Shown here piece by piece: positions 1-6,861 of a DNA stretch of 13,004 nucleotides. This DNA is from an uncultured Veillonella sp. Its GTDB lineage: Bacteria; Bacillota; Negativicutes; Veillonellales; Veillonellaceae. The notes under the pieces are model-generated. The model was not told the origin of the DNA. It saw nothing but the letters and a program-made list of their open reading frames with translations, and ran no database searches. Every line of letters starts with the position of its first letter. Positions within the stretch are counted from its first letter, which is position 1. The DNA lies in assembly GCA_959608595.1 (NCBI GenBank), contig CAUHTB010000002.1, positions 1 to 13,004 on the forward strand. The letters run 5' to 3'. A program made the translations under genes and the position numbers.

Positions 1-1
1 T

Positions 2-910
2 GGTACAGAGCGTCACGAAAGCCGTCGTATCGACAACCAGTTGCGTGGTCGTGCTGGTCGTCAAGGTGACCCAGGCTCCTCTCAATTCTTCTTATCCTTA
101 GAAGATGATTTAATGCGTATCTTTGGCGCTGATAATATTACAGGTATCATGGATAAATTAGGCATGGAAGAGGATGAGCCTATTGAGCATTCTTTGATTA
201 CTAAATCTATTGAACGTGCTCAAAAGAAAGTAGAAGATCATAACTATAATATTCGTAAATATGTCCTTGAGTATGATGATGTTATGAATCAACAACGTGA
301 AGTATTATACGAACAACGTCGTCGTATTTTACGTAACGAATCCTTACGTGACACAATCAATGAAATGATTGATAAACTTGTTACTGAATCTGTAGATGCT
401 TATGCAGATGAAAAATTATACCCAGAAGAATGGGATTATGAAGGTCTTTATAAGCATTTAAGTCAATATTTCTTAACAGAAGAGATTATGTCCTCTCAAG
501 ATATGGAAGAGTATAGCCGTCAAGAATTGTTAGAACGTTTACTTGAAATTGCTCATGCTGAGTATCAAGATCGCGTTGATATGCTTGGTGATGCTATGTT
601 TGGCCAACTTGAAAAGGCTATTATGTTGCGCGTTGTTGATAACAAATGGATGGAACATTTGGATAATATGGATATGTTGCGTGAAGGTATTGGCCTTCGT
701 GCTTATGGCCAAAAAAATCCATTGGTGGAATATAAATTTGAAGCCTTTGATATGTTCCAAAACATGATTGCTGCAATTCAAGATGAAACAATCATGGCGT
801 TATACAAAATTCGTGCACAATTGATTCAAGAGATTGAAGAACCAGTTGACCACTTAGAAGGTGCACAACCCCATCATGAAGATGTGTTGGAGCCACAAAA
901 CATAGATTAA
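2..910 (+). CDS. secA: Protein translocase ATPase SecA, C-terminal part (5' end outside window)
   Basis: SecA is the motor ATPase that pushes unfolded preproteins through the SecYEG channel. Only the last 302 residues are here; the frame is open from base 2 and the gene begins upstream. The visible part opens in the second nucleotide-binding fold with the helicase motif VI segment QLRGRAGRQGDPGSSQFF, which carries the arginine finger. The helical scaffold and wing domains follow. Near visible residues 213-250, the segment around DNKWMEHLDNMDMLREGIGL matches the two-helix finger region, followed by RAYGQKNPLVEYKFEAF. The protein ends in an acidic, His-containing tail, EPVDHLEGAQPHHEDVLEPQ. The usual C-terminal zinc-binding motif (CxCxSGxxxxxCH/C) is absent, and the visible part has no cysteine at all. 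A terminator follows directly. The downstream neighbour prfB is the same as in Bacillus. Identification is very secure. Confidence 0.97.
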   Translation, partial: GTERHESRRIDNQLRGRAGRQGDPGSSQFFLSLEDDLMRIFGADNITGIMDKLGMEEDEPIEHSLITKSIERAQKKVEDHNYNIRKYVLEYDDVMNQQREVLYEQRRRILRNESLRDTINEMIDKLVTESVDAYADEKLYPEEWDYEGLYKHLSQYFLTEEIMSSQDMEEYSRQELLERLLEIAHAEYQDRVDMLGDAMFGQLEKAIMLRVVDNKWMEHLDNMDMLREGIGLRAYGQKNPLVEYKFEAFDMFQNMIAAIQDETIMALYKIRAQLIQEIEEPVDHLEGAQPHHEDVLEPQNID

Positions 911-918
911 GATTTGTG

Positions 919-966
919 AATGGCACGTTGCTCAATGGGATTTCCTTCTGGGCAACGGCCATTTTT
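919..966 (+). terminator. Intrinsic terminator of secA
   Basis: An inverted repeat pairs AATGGC-CGTTGC (919-931, with A925 bulged out) with GCAACGGCCATT (952-963). This gives a 12-bp GC-containing stem with a loop of about 20 bases, followed at once by a T-rich run (TTTCTATTTTATT from 964). It lies 8 bases after the secA stop and should end transcription from upstream, which makes prfB the first gene of a new unit. The perfect stem and T-tract are seen directly; the function is inferred. Confidence 0.85.
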
Positions 967-1031
967 CTATTTTATTAAGGTGATAATTTATCGATGTAAT
1001 AAGCTAATAAGTAAAAGGTGGTGAACATAAA
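967..1031 (+). promoter_or_regulatory. prfB leader: probable promoter region with a start-stop mini-ORF
   Basis: This short AT-rich stretch between the secA terminator and the prfB start must hold the promoter of the following genes if the terminator works. Possible -10 boxes are GATAAT (982-987) and TGTAAT (995-1000), but neither has a convincing TTGACA-like partner about 17 bases upstream, so I do not assign one. A Shine-Dalgarno-like AAGGTGAT (977-984) sits 9 bases before ATG at 994-996, which is followed immediately by TAA TAA. This is a start-stop mini-ORF that encodes only the initiator methionine. Whether it is used is unknown. Confidence 0.4.
1015..1024 (+). promoter_or_regulatory. 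Ribosome binding site that supports the TTG start of prfB
   Basis: AAGGTGGTGA is close to the full anti-Shine-Dalgarno complement (AAGGAGGTGA). Its AGGTGG core ends 10 bases before TTG at 1032. The nearby GTG at 1021 runs into a stop after five codons and is in another frame. The site therefore selects the TTG as the prfB start. Confidence 0.8.
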
Positions 1032-2139
1032 TTGTTAGAAGATTTAAAACCGATTATTTCTAATCTTGAAGAACGTATTTATGGAATGAGGGATTCACTT
1101 TAACATCGCTCAGAAAGAGGATCGAATCTTTACACTAGATGTACAAATGAGCGACCCTACATTTTGGGACGATCCTGATAAGGCTCGTGAGATTTCTCAA
1201 GAGGCTACACAATTAAAGAATGCTGTAGAAAGCTATAAACAACTTGTTAGTGACATCGAAGATGCTAATGTAATGCTAGAGATGGCTATAGAGGAAGATG
1301 ATCGTTCTCTAGAAGGAGAGATTAAGGATTATGTTCAACAAATAGAAGAAACTGTAGAAAAACAAGAGGTTCTTTTATTGCTTAGTGGTGAGTATGATGC
1401 TAATAATGCAATCTTAACATTTCATGCTGGTGCAGGTGGTACAGAAGCACAAGATTGGTGTTCTATGCTCATTCGCATGTACTTACGCTGGGCTGAAAAA
1501 GCAGGATTTTCTATTGAATTGATGGACGAACAGCCCGGTGATGAGGCGGGTACTAAATCTGCTACATTTTTAATTAAAGGTGAAAATGCTTTTGGATATT
1601 TGAAATCTGAAAAAGGCGTACACCGTCTTGTTCGTATCTCACCATTTGATGCTGCGGCACGTCGTCATACATCCTTTGCTGCTGTTGATGTAATGCCAGA
1701 AATTGATGATACAGTAGAAATTAATATAGACATGAAGGATGTACAGGTAGATACATATCGAGCTAGTGGTGCTGGTGGTCAGCATATTAATAAAACAGAT
1801 TCGGCTGTACGTATGACGCATAGACCAACTGGTATTGTAGTTCAATGTCAATCACAGCGTTCCCAAATGCAAAATAGGGAACAAGCATTACGTTTATTAC
1901 GAGCAAAATTATTTGAATTAGAATTAGAAAAACAAGCAGAACTTAAAGAGCAAATAGGTGGTACATACCAAGCTATTGAATGGGGCAGTCAAATTCGCTC
2001 CTACGTATTCCACCCATATAATCTCGTTAAGGATCATCGTACAGGGGTTGAAACAGGGAATGTACAATCCGTTATGGATGGTAATTTAGATCAATTTATG
2101 GAAGGCTTCTTGAAAAAAGAAGCAAATTTAACAGTTTAG
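1032..2139 (+). CDS. prfB: Peptide chain release factor 2, expressed by programmed +1 frameshift
   Basis: RF2 recognises UGA and UAA stop codons in the ribosomal A site and triggers peptide release. Translation starts at TTG 1032 (protein begins LEDLKPIISNLEERIYG, with the initiator as Met). It runs 23 codons to CTT (1098-1100) and an in-frame TAA (1101-1103), then must shift +1 to continue N-I-A-Q-K-E-D from base 1102. The joined protein has 368 residues, against 365 in E. coli. The stop-reading tripeptide SPF is at 203-205 and the catalytic GGQ at 248-250, two residues off the E. coli positions. The residue equivalent to E. coli 246 is Ala, the common form, not the Thr of K-12. The N-terminal domain keeps the family motif MSDPTFWDDP (39-48). 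The oddity is the TAA in place of the usual TGA at the recoding site. The short frame before the stop looks natural, so this is not a pseudogene. Confidence 0.95.
1088..1104 (+). promoter_or_regulatory. prfB programmed +1 frameshift site with a UAA stop
   Basis: The elements of the RF2 recoding signal are present. There is an internal Shine-Dalgarno-like GAGGG (1088-1092), then the slippery leucine codon CTT (1098-1100), then a stop codon and C (TAAC, 1101-1104). The CTT decoding tRNA can slip onto TTT, and the next codon becomes AAC. In E. coli the order is AGGGGG, 3 bases, CUU UGA C. Here the spacing from the purine run to CTT is 5 bases and the stop is UAA. The downstream frame is the one that encodes RF2, so the shift is required. 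The signal is seen directly; its efficiency is not known. Confidence 0.88.
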
Positions 2140-2147
2140 GAGTTCTT

Positions 2148-2843
2148 ATGAAAAAGTTTTTACTATTCCTACTAGTGCTGATTATTGCCTTGGCAGCAGC
2201 AACACAATTTTTATTACCTTCTTATATTAGTTCTCGTATTGAAAAACAATTAAATGATTCCCTAAAACCATCTGCTCAAACTGTAAATGTTGAGTCTCAA
2301 CCAGGATTCAAATTACTTTATGGTGAAGCTGATCATGTGTACGGTTCTTTAGATGATGTAAAACTTGGTAAATTAAATTTTGCAAACTTCAAATATGATG
2401 CAACACAAATTCTAGTTAATCCAATTTCATTATTGGCTAGCCAAGAAATAGATGTTGTTAGAGTAGGAAACTCAAGTATTGACGGTATAGTTACTAATGA
2501 AGATTTAGCAACATTTTTAAGCACTCAAGCTGGCAGTGAAATTCAAGATGTACAAGTAAATATTAGTAAAGATAACATTAGTTTAACTGGCAAGATGAAT
2601 GTAGGTATGGTATTTAAAGGCGCTGTTAAATTAGATGGTAATTTAGAATTAAAGGATAATACTTTATTATTTGCACCTAAGAAATTCACCATTAATGGTG
2701 CTACTATCCCAGGTTTAACATCTAATGTACTAGAAGCTACTGAAATCTATAACTTCAATAACTTCCCTATTCCTGTAAAAGCAGAAAGCTTAACTATCGA
2801 TAATGGTGAAATTCACATTAAAGTTAAACCAGTGCTCAACTAG
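2148..2843 (+). CDS. Secreted or membrane-anchored DUF2993 (LmeA-like) protein
   Basis: This is a 231-residue protein with an N-terminal signal or anchor: MKK, then a hydrophobic stretch at about 4-24 ending near LLPSYISSRIEKQL. It has no cysteine, so it is not a lipoprotein. The rest is a series of short beta-strand-like segments. The layout LPSYISSRIEKQLNDSL, then VNVESQPGFKLLYGEADHV, then IDGIVTNEDLATFL matches my memory of the DUF2993/LmeA family, which is linked to envelope lipid or glycolipid handling in actinobacteria. No catalytic motif is visible, so a binding or carrier role outside the cytoplasm is more likely than an enzyme. The start is supported by AGGAG (2138-2142), which overlaps the prfB stop and suggests translational coupling. 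The family call is fairly sure; the function here is inferred. Its neighbours are the DUF5693 protein and csaB. Confidence 0.7.
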   Translation: MKKFLLFLLVLIIALAAATQFLLPSYISSRIEKQLNDSLKPSAQTVNVESQPGFKLLYGEADHVYGSLDDVKLGKLNFANFKYDATQILVNPISLLASQEIDVVRVGNSSIDGIVTNEDLATFLSTQAGSEIQDVQVNISKDNISLTGKMNVGMVFKGAVKLDGNLELKDNTLLFAPKKFTINGATIPGLTSNVLEATEIYNFNNFPIPVKAESLTIDNGEIHIKVKPVLN

Positions 2844-2855
2844 AAAGGATTTGTC

Positions 2856-4898
2856 GTGAATCATCGGAACACCCAGAAAAGTAAGTACTCTTGGATTCTT
2901 ATATTCTGTATTATTGTAGGCCTTGTATCCTCTTTATACTTAGTATTTGAACGCCATCAGATAGAAAAATCTCAAAACCATATAGAAAATATCGTAGATT
3001 ATGATGCTGTTTTACGGGCTAATGCTTTTGAAAAACGTAGTCAACAAGAGGCCTTTGATGCGCTTCGCAATGCAGGTGTAACAGCATTTGCTATTTATGA
3101 TCGCACCTTAGAAAAAGCGAAAGATGCGGGTCAAGTTAAGGTATTATCTTCCGAAGAAATGGATTCTGTCCGTGTTAATGGGGCATCCGTGAAACATGGT
3201 GCAACTTATGTAGCTTTGATTTCTGGTAAAGAAGGCTATTATAAAGAAATTCGGGAAGATTTATATCATCGTATTGGTAAAGATAAAGTTAAAGAGCTTA
3301 ATACAAGTATTGGTCCGGTTCTTGAGTTATATGGTGCTACTGCAGATAGCTATCTAAAAATGAATCTTGGTATTTCCAAGCTTCAAGCTCAAGAAGTTGC
3401 TAATCGTGGATTTAATGTTATTGTTCGACCTACAAATTACAGAAATGTAACGTCTGAAGATCTTCAATATCTATTTAAACGCCTTGAAGGAATTCCACAT
3501 GTTACTGGTATGATTTTTGCTGGCAAAGAAGCTCTTGGTGCGCCTAACTTAACTGATGAAACCTTAGAATTATTACATAAAAATCACATTCCTTTAGTTG
3601 GTATCGAAGCTGTTAACCAACTTCAATATGAGCCACAACAAGGTTTCTTAGAAATGGCTGCTAAAGAGAATTATAGCGTTGGTCGTGTATATACAATTGC
3701 TAAGGACGAATTAAAGAAAATTACTCCTGAAGAAGCAGCACAACGTTTCTATATTAGTGATATTGAACGAAATATTCGTTTCAATTTATTCCCTATGTAT
3801 GAAACTGGTGTAAATAATGAAACAGTATTACAAACTACCATTAACTATATTGGTATGACTACTGAAAAACTATCTACAAAAGGTTATGAATTTGGTCCTG
3901 CTGATATTTATCCAGCATATACACCTAATCCATTGTTAGTAGTTATTACTATGATAGGTGCTATTGCACTTTTCGTTTACGTTGGTCAAATGTTACTTCC
4001 AATGCGTAAACATACACAATTGGTCGCATTCTTTGGAATATCTCTTGTATCTGTAGTATTATTCATCATTACAAGTGGCACACTGATTACTCAAATTTGG
4101 GCCTTATCTAGTGCTATTATGGCTCCTGTAGGTGCTATGATCCGTTTGATGGAAGAATGGCGTCGTTATGATGGTGCTCGTCCATTAGGTGCTATTAAAT
4201 CTACCGTATTAGCAGTTCTTTATCTCGTAATTGCTGCACTCTTTGCAGCTATTGGCGGTATGTATATTGCATCTTTGCTAGGAAATACGAAATTCTTTAT
4301 GGAATTTGCTATCTTTAGAGGTGTTAAATTAACATTTGTACTTCCAGTTGTATTGGTGATTATCGCTTATTTACAACGTTTCCCATTGTGGAAAGGTCGT
4401 ATGATTAACTCTAAAGAAGAAGCAAAGAAATTTATAGTTGAATTTTTAACAATGGATGTTAAGTTCTACGTATTCTTTGTAATGGCTGCTCTTGGTGGCG
4501 TGGCATGGGTATTTGTTGGCCGAAGTGGTCATACAGCAGGTGTTCCTGTACCAGGAGTTGAACTCATGCTTCGTCGTTTTCTTGAAAATACAATGTATGC
4601 AAGACCTAGAGAAAAAGAGTTCATTATTGGTCACCCTGCATTAATGTTGGCTACATTTGCATTCCTACGCAAATGGCCTACAGTGATCCATTTCTTATTA
4701 ACTATTGCTGGTGTTATTGGCATAGCGTCTATGGTTGAAACATTCTGTCATATTAGAACTCCTGTATTCATGTCTATTATGCGTGGATATGATGGTTTGT
4801 TAATTGGTGCGCTCTTAGGTTTGCTTCTTATCATTGCTGTTCGTTTCATGATGTATGTAACACAATGGTTCCAAGCTCGGGAGGTTGACCATGAGTAA
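2856..4898 (+). CDS. DUF5693 family polytopic membrane protein
   Basis: This 680-residue membrane protein has no known function. One hydrophobic segment (about 12-31) is followed by a large soluble part (about 32-355), which from the topology should lie outside the cytoplasm. It contains repeating alpha/beta segments (GFNVIVRPTNYRNV, VTGMIFAGKEALG, HIPLVGIEAVNQL) that look like a barrel-type fold. The second half holds about eight membrane segments, near 360-381, 388-408, 411-429, 448-473, 485-505, 535-555, 608-627 and 645-664. Notable polar motifs between them are GRSGHT (555-560) and YARPREKEFIIGHPAL (581-596), which I recall as typical of the DUF5693 family. The start is GTG at 2856 with AAAGGAT at 2844-2850. 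The gene overlaps csaB by 8 bases. The tight link with csaB suggests a role in making or moving an envelope polymer, but that is inference. Confidence 0.75.
   Translation: MNHRNTQKSKYSWILIFCIIVGLVSSLYLVFERHQIEKSQNHIENIVDYDAVLRANAFEKRSQQEAFDALRNAGVTAFAIYDRTLEKAKDAGQVKVLSSEEMDSVRVNGASVKHGATYVALISGKEGYYKEIREDLYHRIGKDKVKELNTSIGPVLELYGATADSYLKMNLGISKLQAQEVANRGFNVIVRPTNYRNVTSEDLQYLFKRLEGIPHVTGMIFAGKEALGAPNLTDETLELLHKNHIPLVGIEAVNQLQYEPQQGFLEMAAKENYSVGRVYTIAKDELKKITPEEAAQRFYISDIERNIRFNLFPMYETGVNNETVLQTTINYIGMTTEKLSTKGYEFGPADIYPAYTPNPLLVVITMIGAIALFVYVGQMLLPMRKHTQLVAFFGISLVSVVLFIITSGTLITQIWALSSAIMAPVGAMIRLMEEWRRYDGARPLGAIKSTVLAVLYLVIAALFAAIGGMYIASLLGNTKFFMEFAIFRGVKLTFVLPVVLVIIAYLQRFPLWKGRMINSKEEAKKFIVEFLTMDVKFYVFFVMAALGGVAWVFVGRSGHTAGVPVPGVELMLRRFLENTMYARPREKEFIIGHPALMLATFAFLRKWPTVIHFLLTIAGVIGIASMVETFCHIRTPVFMSIMRGYDGLLIGALLGLLLIIAVRFMMYVTQWFQAREVDHE
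4879..4884 (+). promoter_or_regulatory. Ribosome binding site that decides the csaB start
   Basis: GGGAGG lies 6 bases before ATG at 4891. An upstream in-frame TTG at 4885 would touch the site with no spacing, so the ATG is the better start. The site sits inside the last codons of the DUF5693 gene. Confidence 0.8.
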
Positions 4899-5991
4899 TA
4901 TTGTTATCTCTGGCTACTATGGTTTTGGTAATGCTGGTGATGAAGCAATGCTTTGTGCTATTATCGATGCCATTCGTAAAGAGGAAGCAGATGCGCATAT
5001 TACTGTTATTTCTGGTAATCCTACAGAGACGAGCAAAAAGCACAATATTCATGCGGTGGGAACCTTTTCTGCATTCGGTATTCTAAAGGCTATTTCAAAT
5101 TCTGATTTAGTTATCAGTGGTGGAGGCAGCCTGTTACAAGATGCTACTAGTATTCGCAATACATATTACTACTTAAGTATTATGGCTTTAGCAAAAATGA
5201 TGGGTAAAAAGGTGATGCTATACTCACAAGGTATTGGACCTTTAAATCGCCCTTCTACAAGGAAAGCTGTTAGCTTTGTTTTGCGTTTTGTTGATACCAT
5301 AACGGTTCGTGATTCTATTTCTAAATCTGAATTAGATTCCTTAGGAATTGAAGATGTTGAGGTTACGGCTGATGCTGTATTAGCCATGCAACCAGCTGAT
5401 TTGAATATTGGAAAACGCATTCTAGACGGCTATACATCAAAGCTACCTATATCCACAGAAGCTCCAAAACGAATCGGAGTAGCTGTTCGTAGTTGGAAAG
5501 ATGATACAGAATACCGTGAATCACTAGCCAATGTGTTAAGTCGACTGCAAGAACAGGATAATGTAGAGATTATATTTATACCTATGTCTCATCCAGAGGA
5601 TACAAAAGAAGCTAAAATTATTGCTAGTTATATGCCAAAAGGAGCTATTGTTCTTGAAGGACCATTCTCTACAGAGGAACAAGTATCCTTGTCGGGTAAT
5701 GTAGACCTTATGATTGGCATACGTCTTCATGCATTAGTATTTAGTTCTTTAATGAAGAAACCTGTAATTGGCATTTCCTACGATCCTAAAATCACTAGTT
5801 TCTTACATATGATTGGTCAAGAACCAATTGGTACAATGACCCATCTTAGAGAAGAGGCTTTATATCAGAGATGTCATAAGCTCTTAAATTCAAGAGAAGA
5901 GTACCAAGCATCTTATGATCGTATTGAAGCATTGCGTGTTAACTCTCAACGCAATGCAGAAATCGCTATTTCATTACTTAAAAATTATTAA
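4891..5991 (+). CDS. csaB: Polysaccharide pyruvyl transferase CsaB
   Basis: CsaB transfers a pyruvyl group from phosphoenolpyruvate to an envelope glycan. In Gram-positive bacteria the ketal formed is what S-layer homology (SLH) domains bind. The 366-residue product shows the expected pattern: the N-terminal glycine loop GYYGFGNAGDEA (9-20), the SGGGSLLQD motif (76-84), YSQGIGPLN (111-119), and the C-terminal GIRLHALVF (276-284) followed by PVIGISYDPK (291-300). There is no signal peptide, which fits a cytoplasmic enzyme working on lipid-linked precursors. The start ATG overlaps the end of the DUF5693 gene by 8 bases, so the two are probably translated together. In diderm Firmicutes SLH domains tie the outer membrane protein OmpM to the wall, and the receptor is described there as polyamine-modified peptidoglycan, so the acceptor of this enzyme is uncertain. 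The family identity is strong. Confidence 0.88.
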   Translation: MSNIVISGYYGFGNAGDEAMLCAIIDAIRKEEADAHITVISGNPTETSKKHNIHAVGTFSAFGILKAISNSDLVISGGGSLLQDATSIRNTYYYLSIMALAKMMGKKVMLYSQGIGPLNRPSTRKAVSFVLRFVDTITVRDSISKSELDSLGIEDVEVTADAVLAMQPADLNIGKRILDGYTSKLPISTEAPKRIGVAVRSWKDDTEYRESLANVLSRLQEQDNVEIIFIPMSHPEDTKEAKIIASYMPKGAIVLEGPFSTEEQVSLSGNVDLMIGIRLHALVFSSLMKKPVIGISYDPKITSFLHMIGQEPIGTMTHLREEALYQRCHKLLNSREEYQASYDRIEALRVNSQRNAEIAISLLKNY

Positions 5992-6024
5992 TATATTGGA
6001 TCTAATCCAGAAAGTGAGGTCTCT

Positions 6025-6861
6025 ATGGCTACATTAACACAAGATGTTAAACAACTAGTTCAAGAGAAGGCAAAAGCTATTCGCGTGAGTATTGTTCAGT
6101 CTGTAACAGCAGCGAAATCTGGTCACCCAGGTGGTTCTCTATCCATCGCCGATGTGATGGCCTTGTTGTACTATGTAGAAATGAATGTAGATCCAGCAAA
6201 TCCAAAAGCTCCTAATAGAGATCGTTTTGTCCTTTCTAAAGGTCATGCAGCGCCTGCATTATATGCTACATTGGCTGAAAAAGGTTACTTTTCTAAAGAT
6301 GAACTTTTGAATTTACGTAAAATTGACCATATGTTACAAGGTCATCCTGATATGAAACATACTCCAGGTGTTGATATGTCCACAGGTTCCTTGGGTCAAG
6401 GTATCTCTGCTGCATGCGGCATGGCATTGGCTGGTAAAATCGACAATGCAGATTACCGTGTTTATTCCATTCTTGGTGATGGTGAACTTGAAGAAGGTCA
6501 AGTATGGGAAGCTGCTATGTTTGCCGGCCATTACAAACTCAATAACTTAACTGCTTTTGTCGACTTTAATGGTCTTCAAATTGATGGAGATATTACTAAA
6601 GTTCTTTCTCCATTGCCTATTCCTGAGAAATTTAAAGCTTTTAACTGGAATGTTATTGAAGTAAATGGTCATGATCTTGATGAACTTCATAATGCTATTG
6701 AAGCAGCTAAAGCTTTCACAGAAGGCCCAACTTGCATTGTAATGCATACTGTAAAAGGTAAGGGCGTTGAAGAAATGGAAGGCCAAGCAGGTTGGCATGG
6801 CAAAGCACCAAGCGCTGAGCAAGGTATAGCCTTTGTTAATGAAATTATGGGGGTACAATAA
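6025..6861 (+). CDS. Transketolase, N-terminal (thiamine diphosphate-binding) subunit
   Basis: Transketolase moves two-carbon ketol units between sugar phosphates in the non-oxidative pentose phosphate pathway. This 278-residue chain is only the N-terminal, pyrophosphate-binding half. It has SGHPGGSLS (32-40), SKGHAAPALY (71-80), the GxGQGxS-like segment STGSLGQGIS (119-128), and the thiamine diphosphate/Mg motif starting GDGELEEG (151-158) and ending in the NGLQIDG region (182-188). The expected partner follows immediately and the two together make one full active site. The start ATG has GAGGT at 6016-6020. The gap to csaB is 33 bases, the largest between prfB and obg, so an internal promoter is possible here, although I see only a weak TATATT (5992-5997). 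Such split transketolases are common in Firmicutes and archaea. This is not a broken full-length gene: the stop is followed by a properly initiated partner. Confidence 0.93.
   Translation: MATLTQDVKQLVQEKAKAIRVSIVQSVTAAKSGHPGGSLSIADVMALLYYVEMNVDPANPKAPNRDRFVLSKGHAAPALYATLAEKGYFSKDELLNLRKIDHMLQGHPDMKHTPGVDMSTGSLGQGISAACGMALAGKIDNADYRVYSILGDGELEEGQVWEAAMFAGHYKLNNLTAFVDFNGLQIDGDITKVLSPLPIPEKFKAFNWNVIEVNGHDLDELHNAIEAAKAFTEGPTCIVMHTVKGKGVEEMEGQAGWHGKAPSAEQGIAFVNEIMGVQ

Noticed and set aside
1032..1147. prfB as a pseudogene, or RF2 starting at ATG 1147
   Set aside because: The in-frame stop sits at a recognisable frameshift signal, and the frame before it encodes a normal RF2 N-terminus behind a near-perfect ribosome binding site. 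Starting at 1147 would lose 38 residues of the first domain, and SPF and GGQ fall at family positions only with the shifted product.
4885..4890. TTG 4885 as csaB start
   Set aside because: It directly abuts the GGGAGG site with no spacing, while ATG 4891 is spaced properly.
5969..5997. Promoter before the transketolase genes (TTTCAT, 17 bases, TATATT)
   Set aside because: The -35 match is poor and such boxes are expected by chance in AT-rich DNA; it is mentioned only as a possibility.
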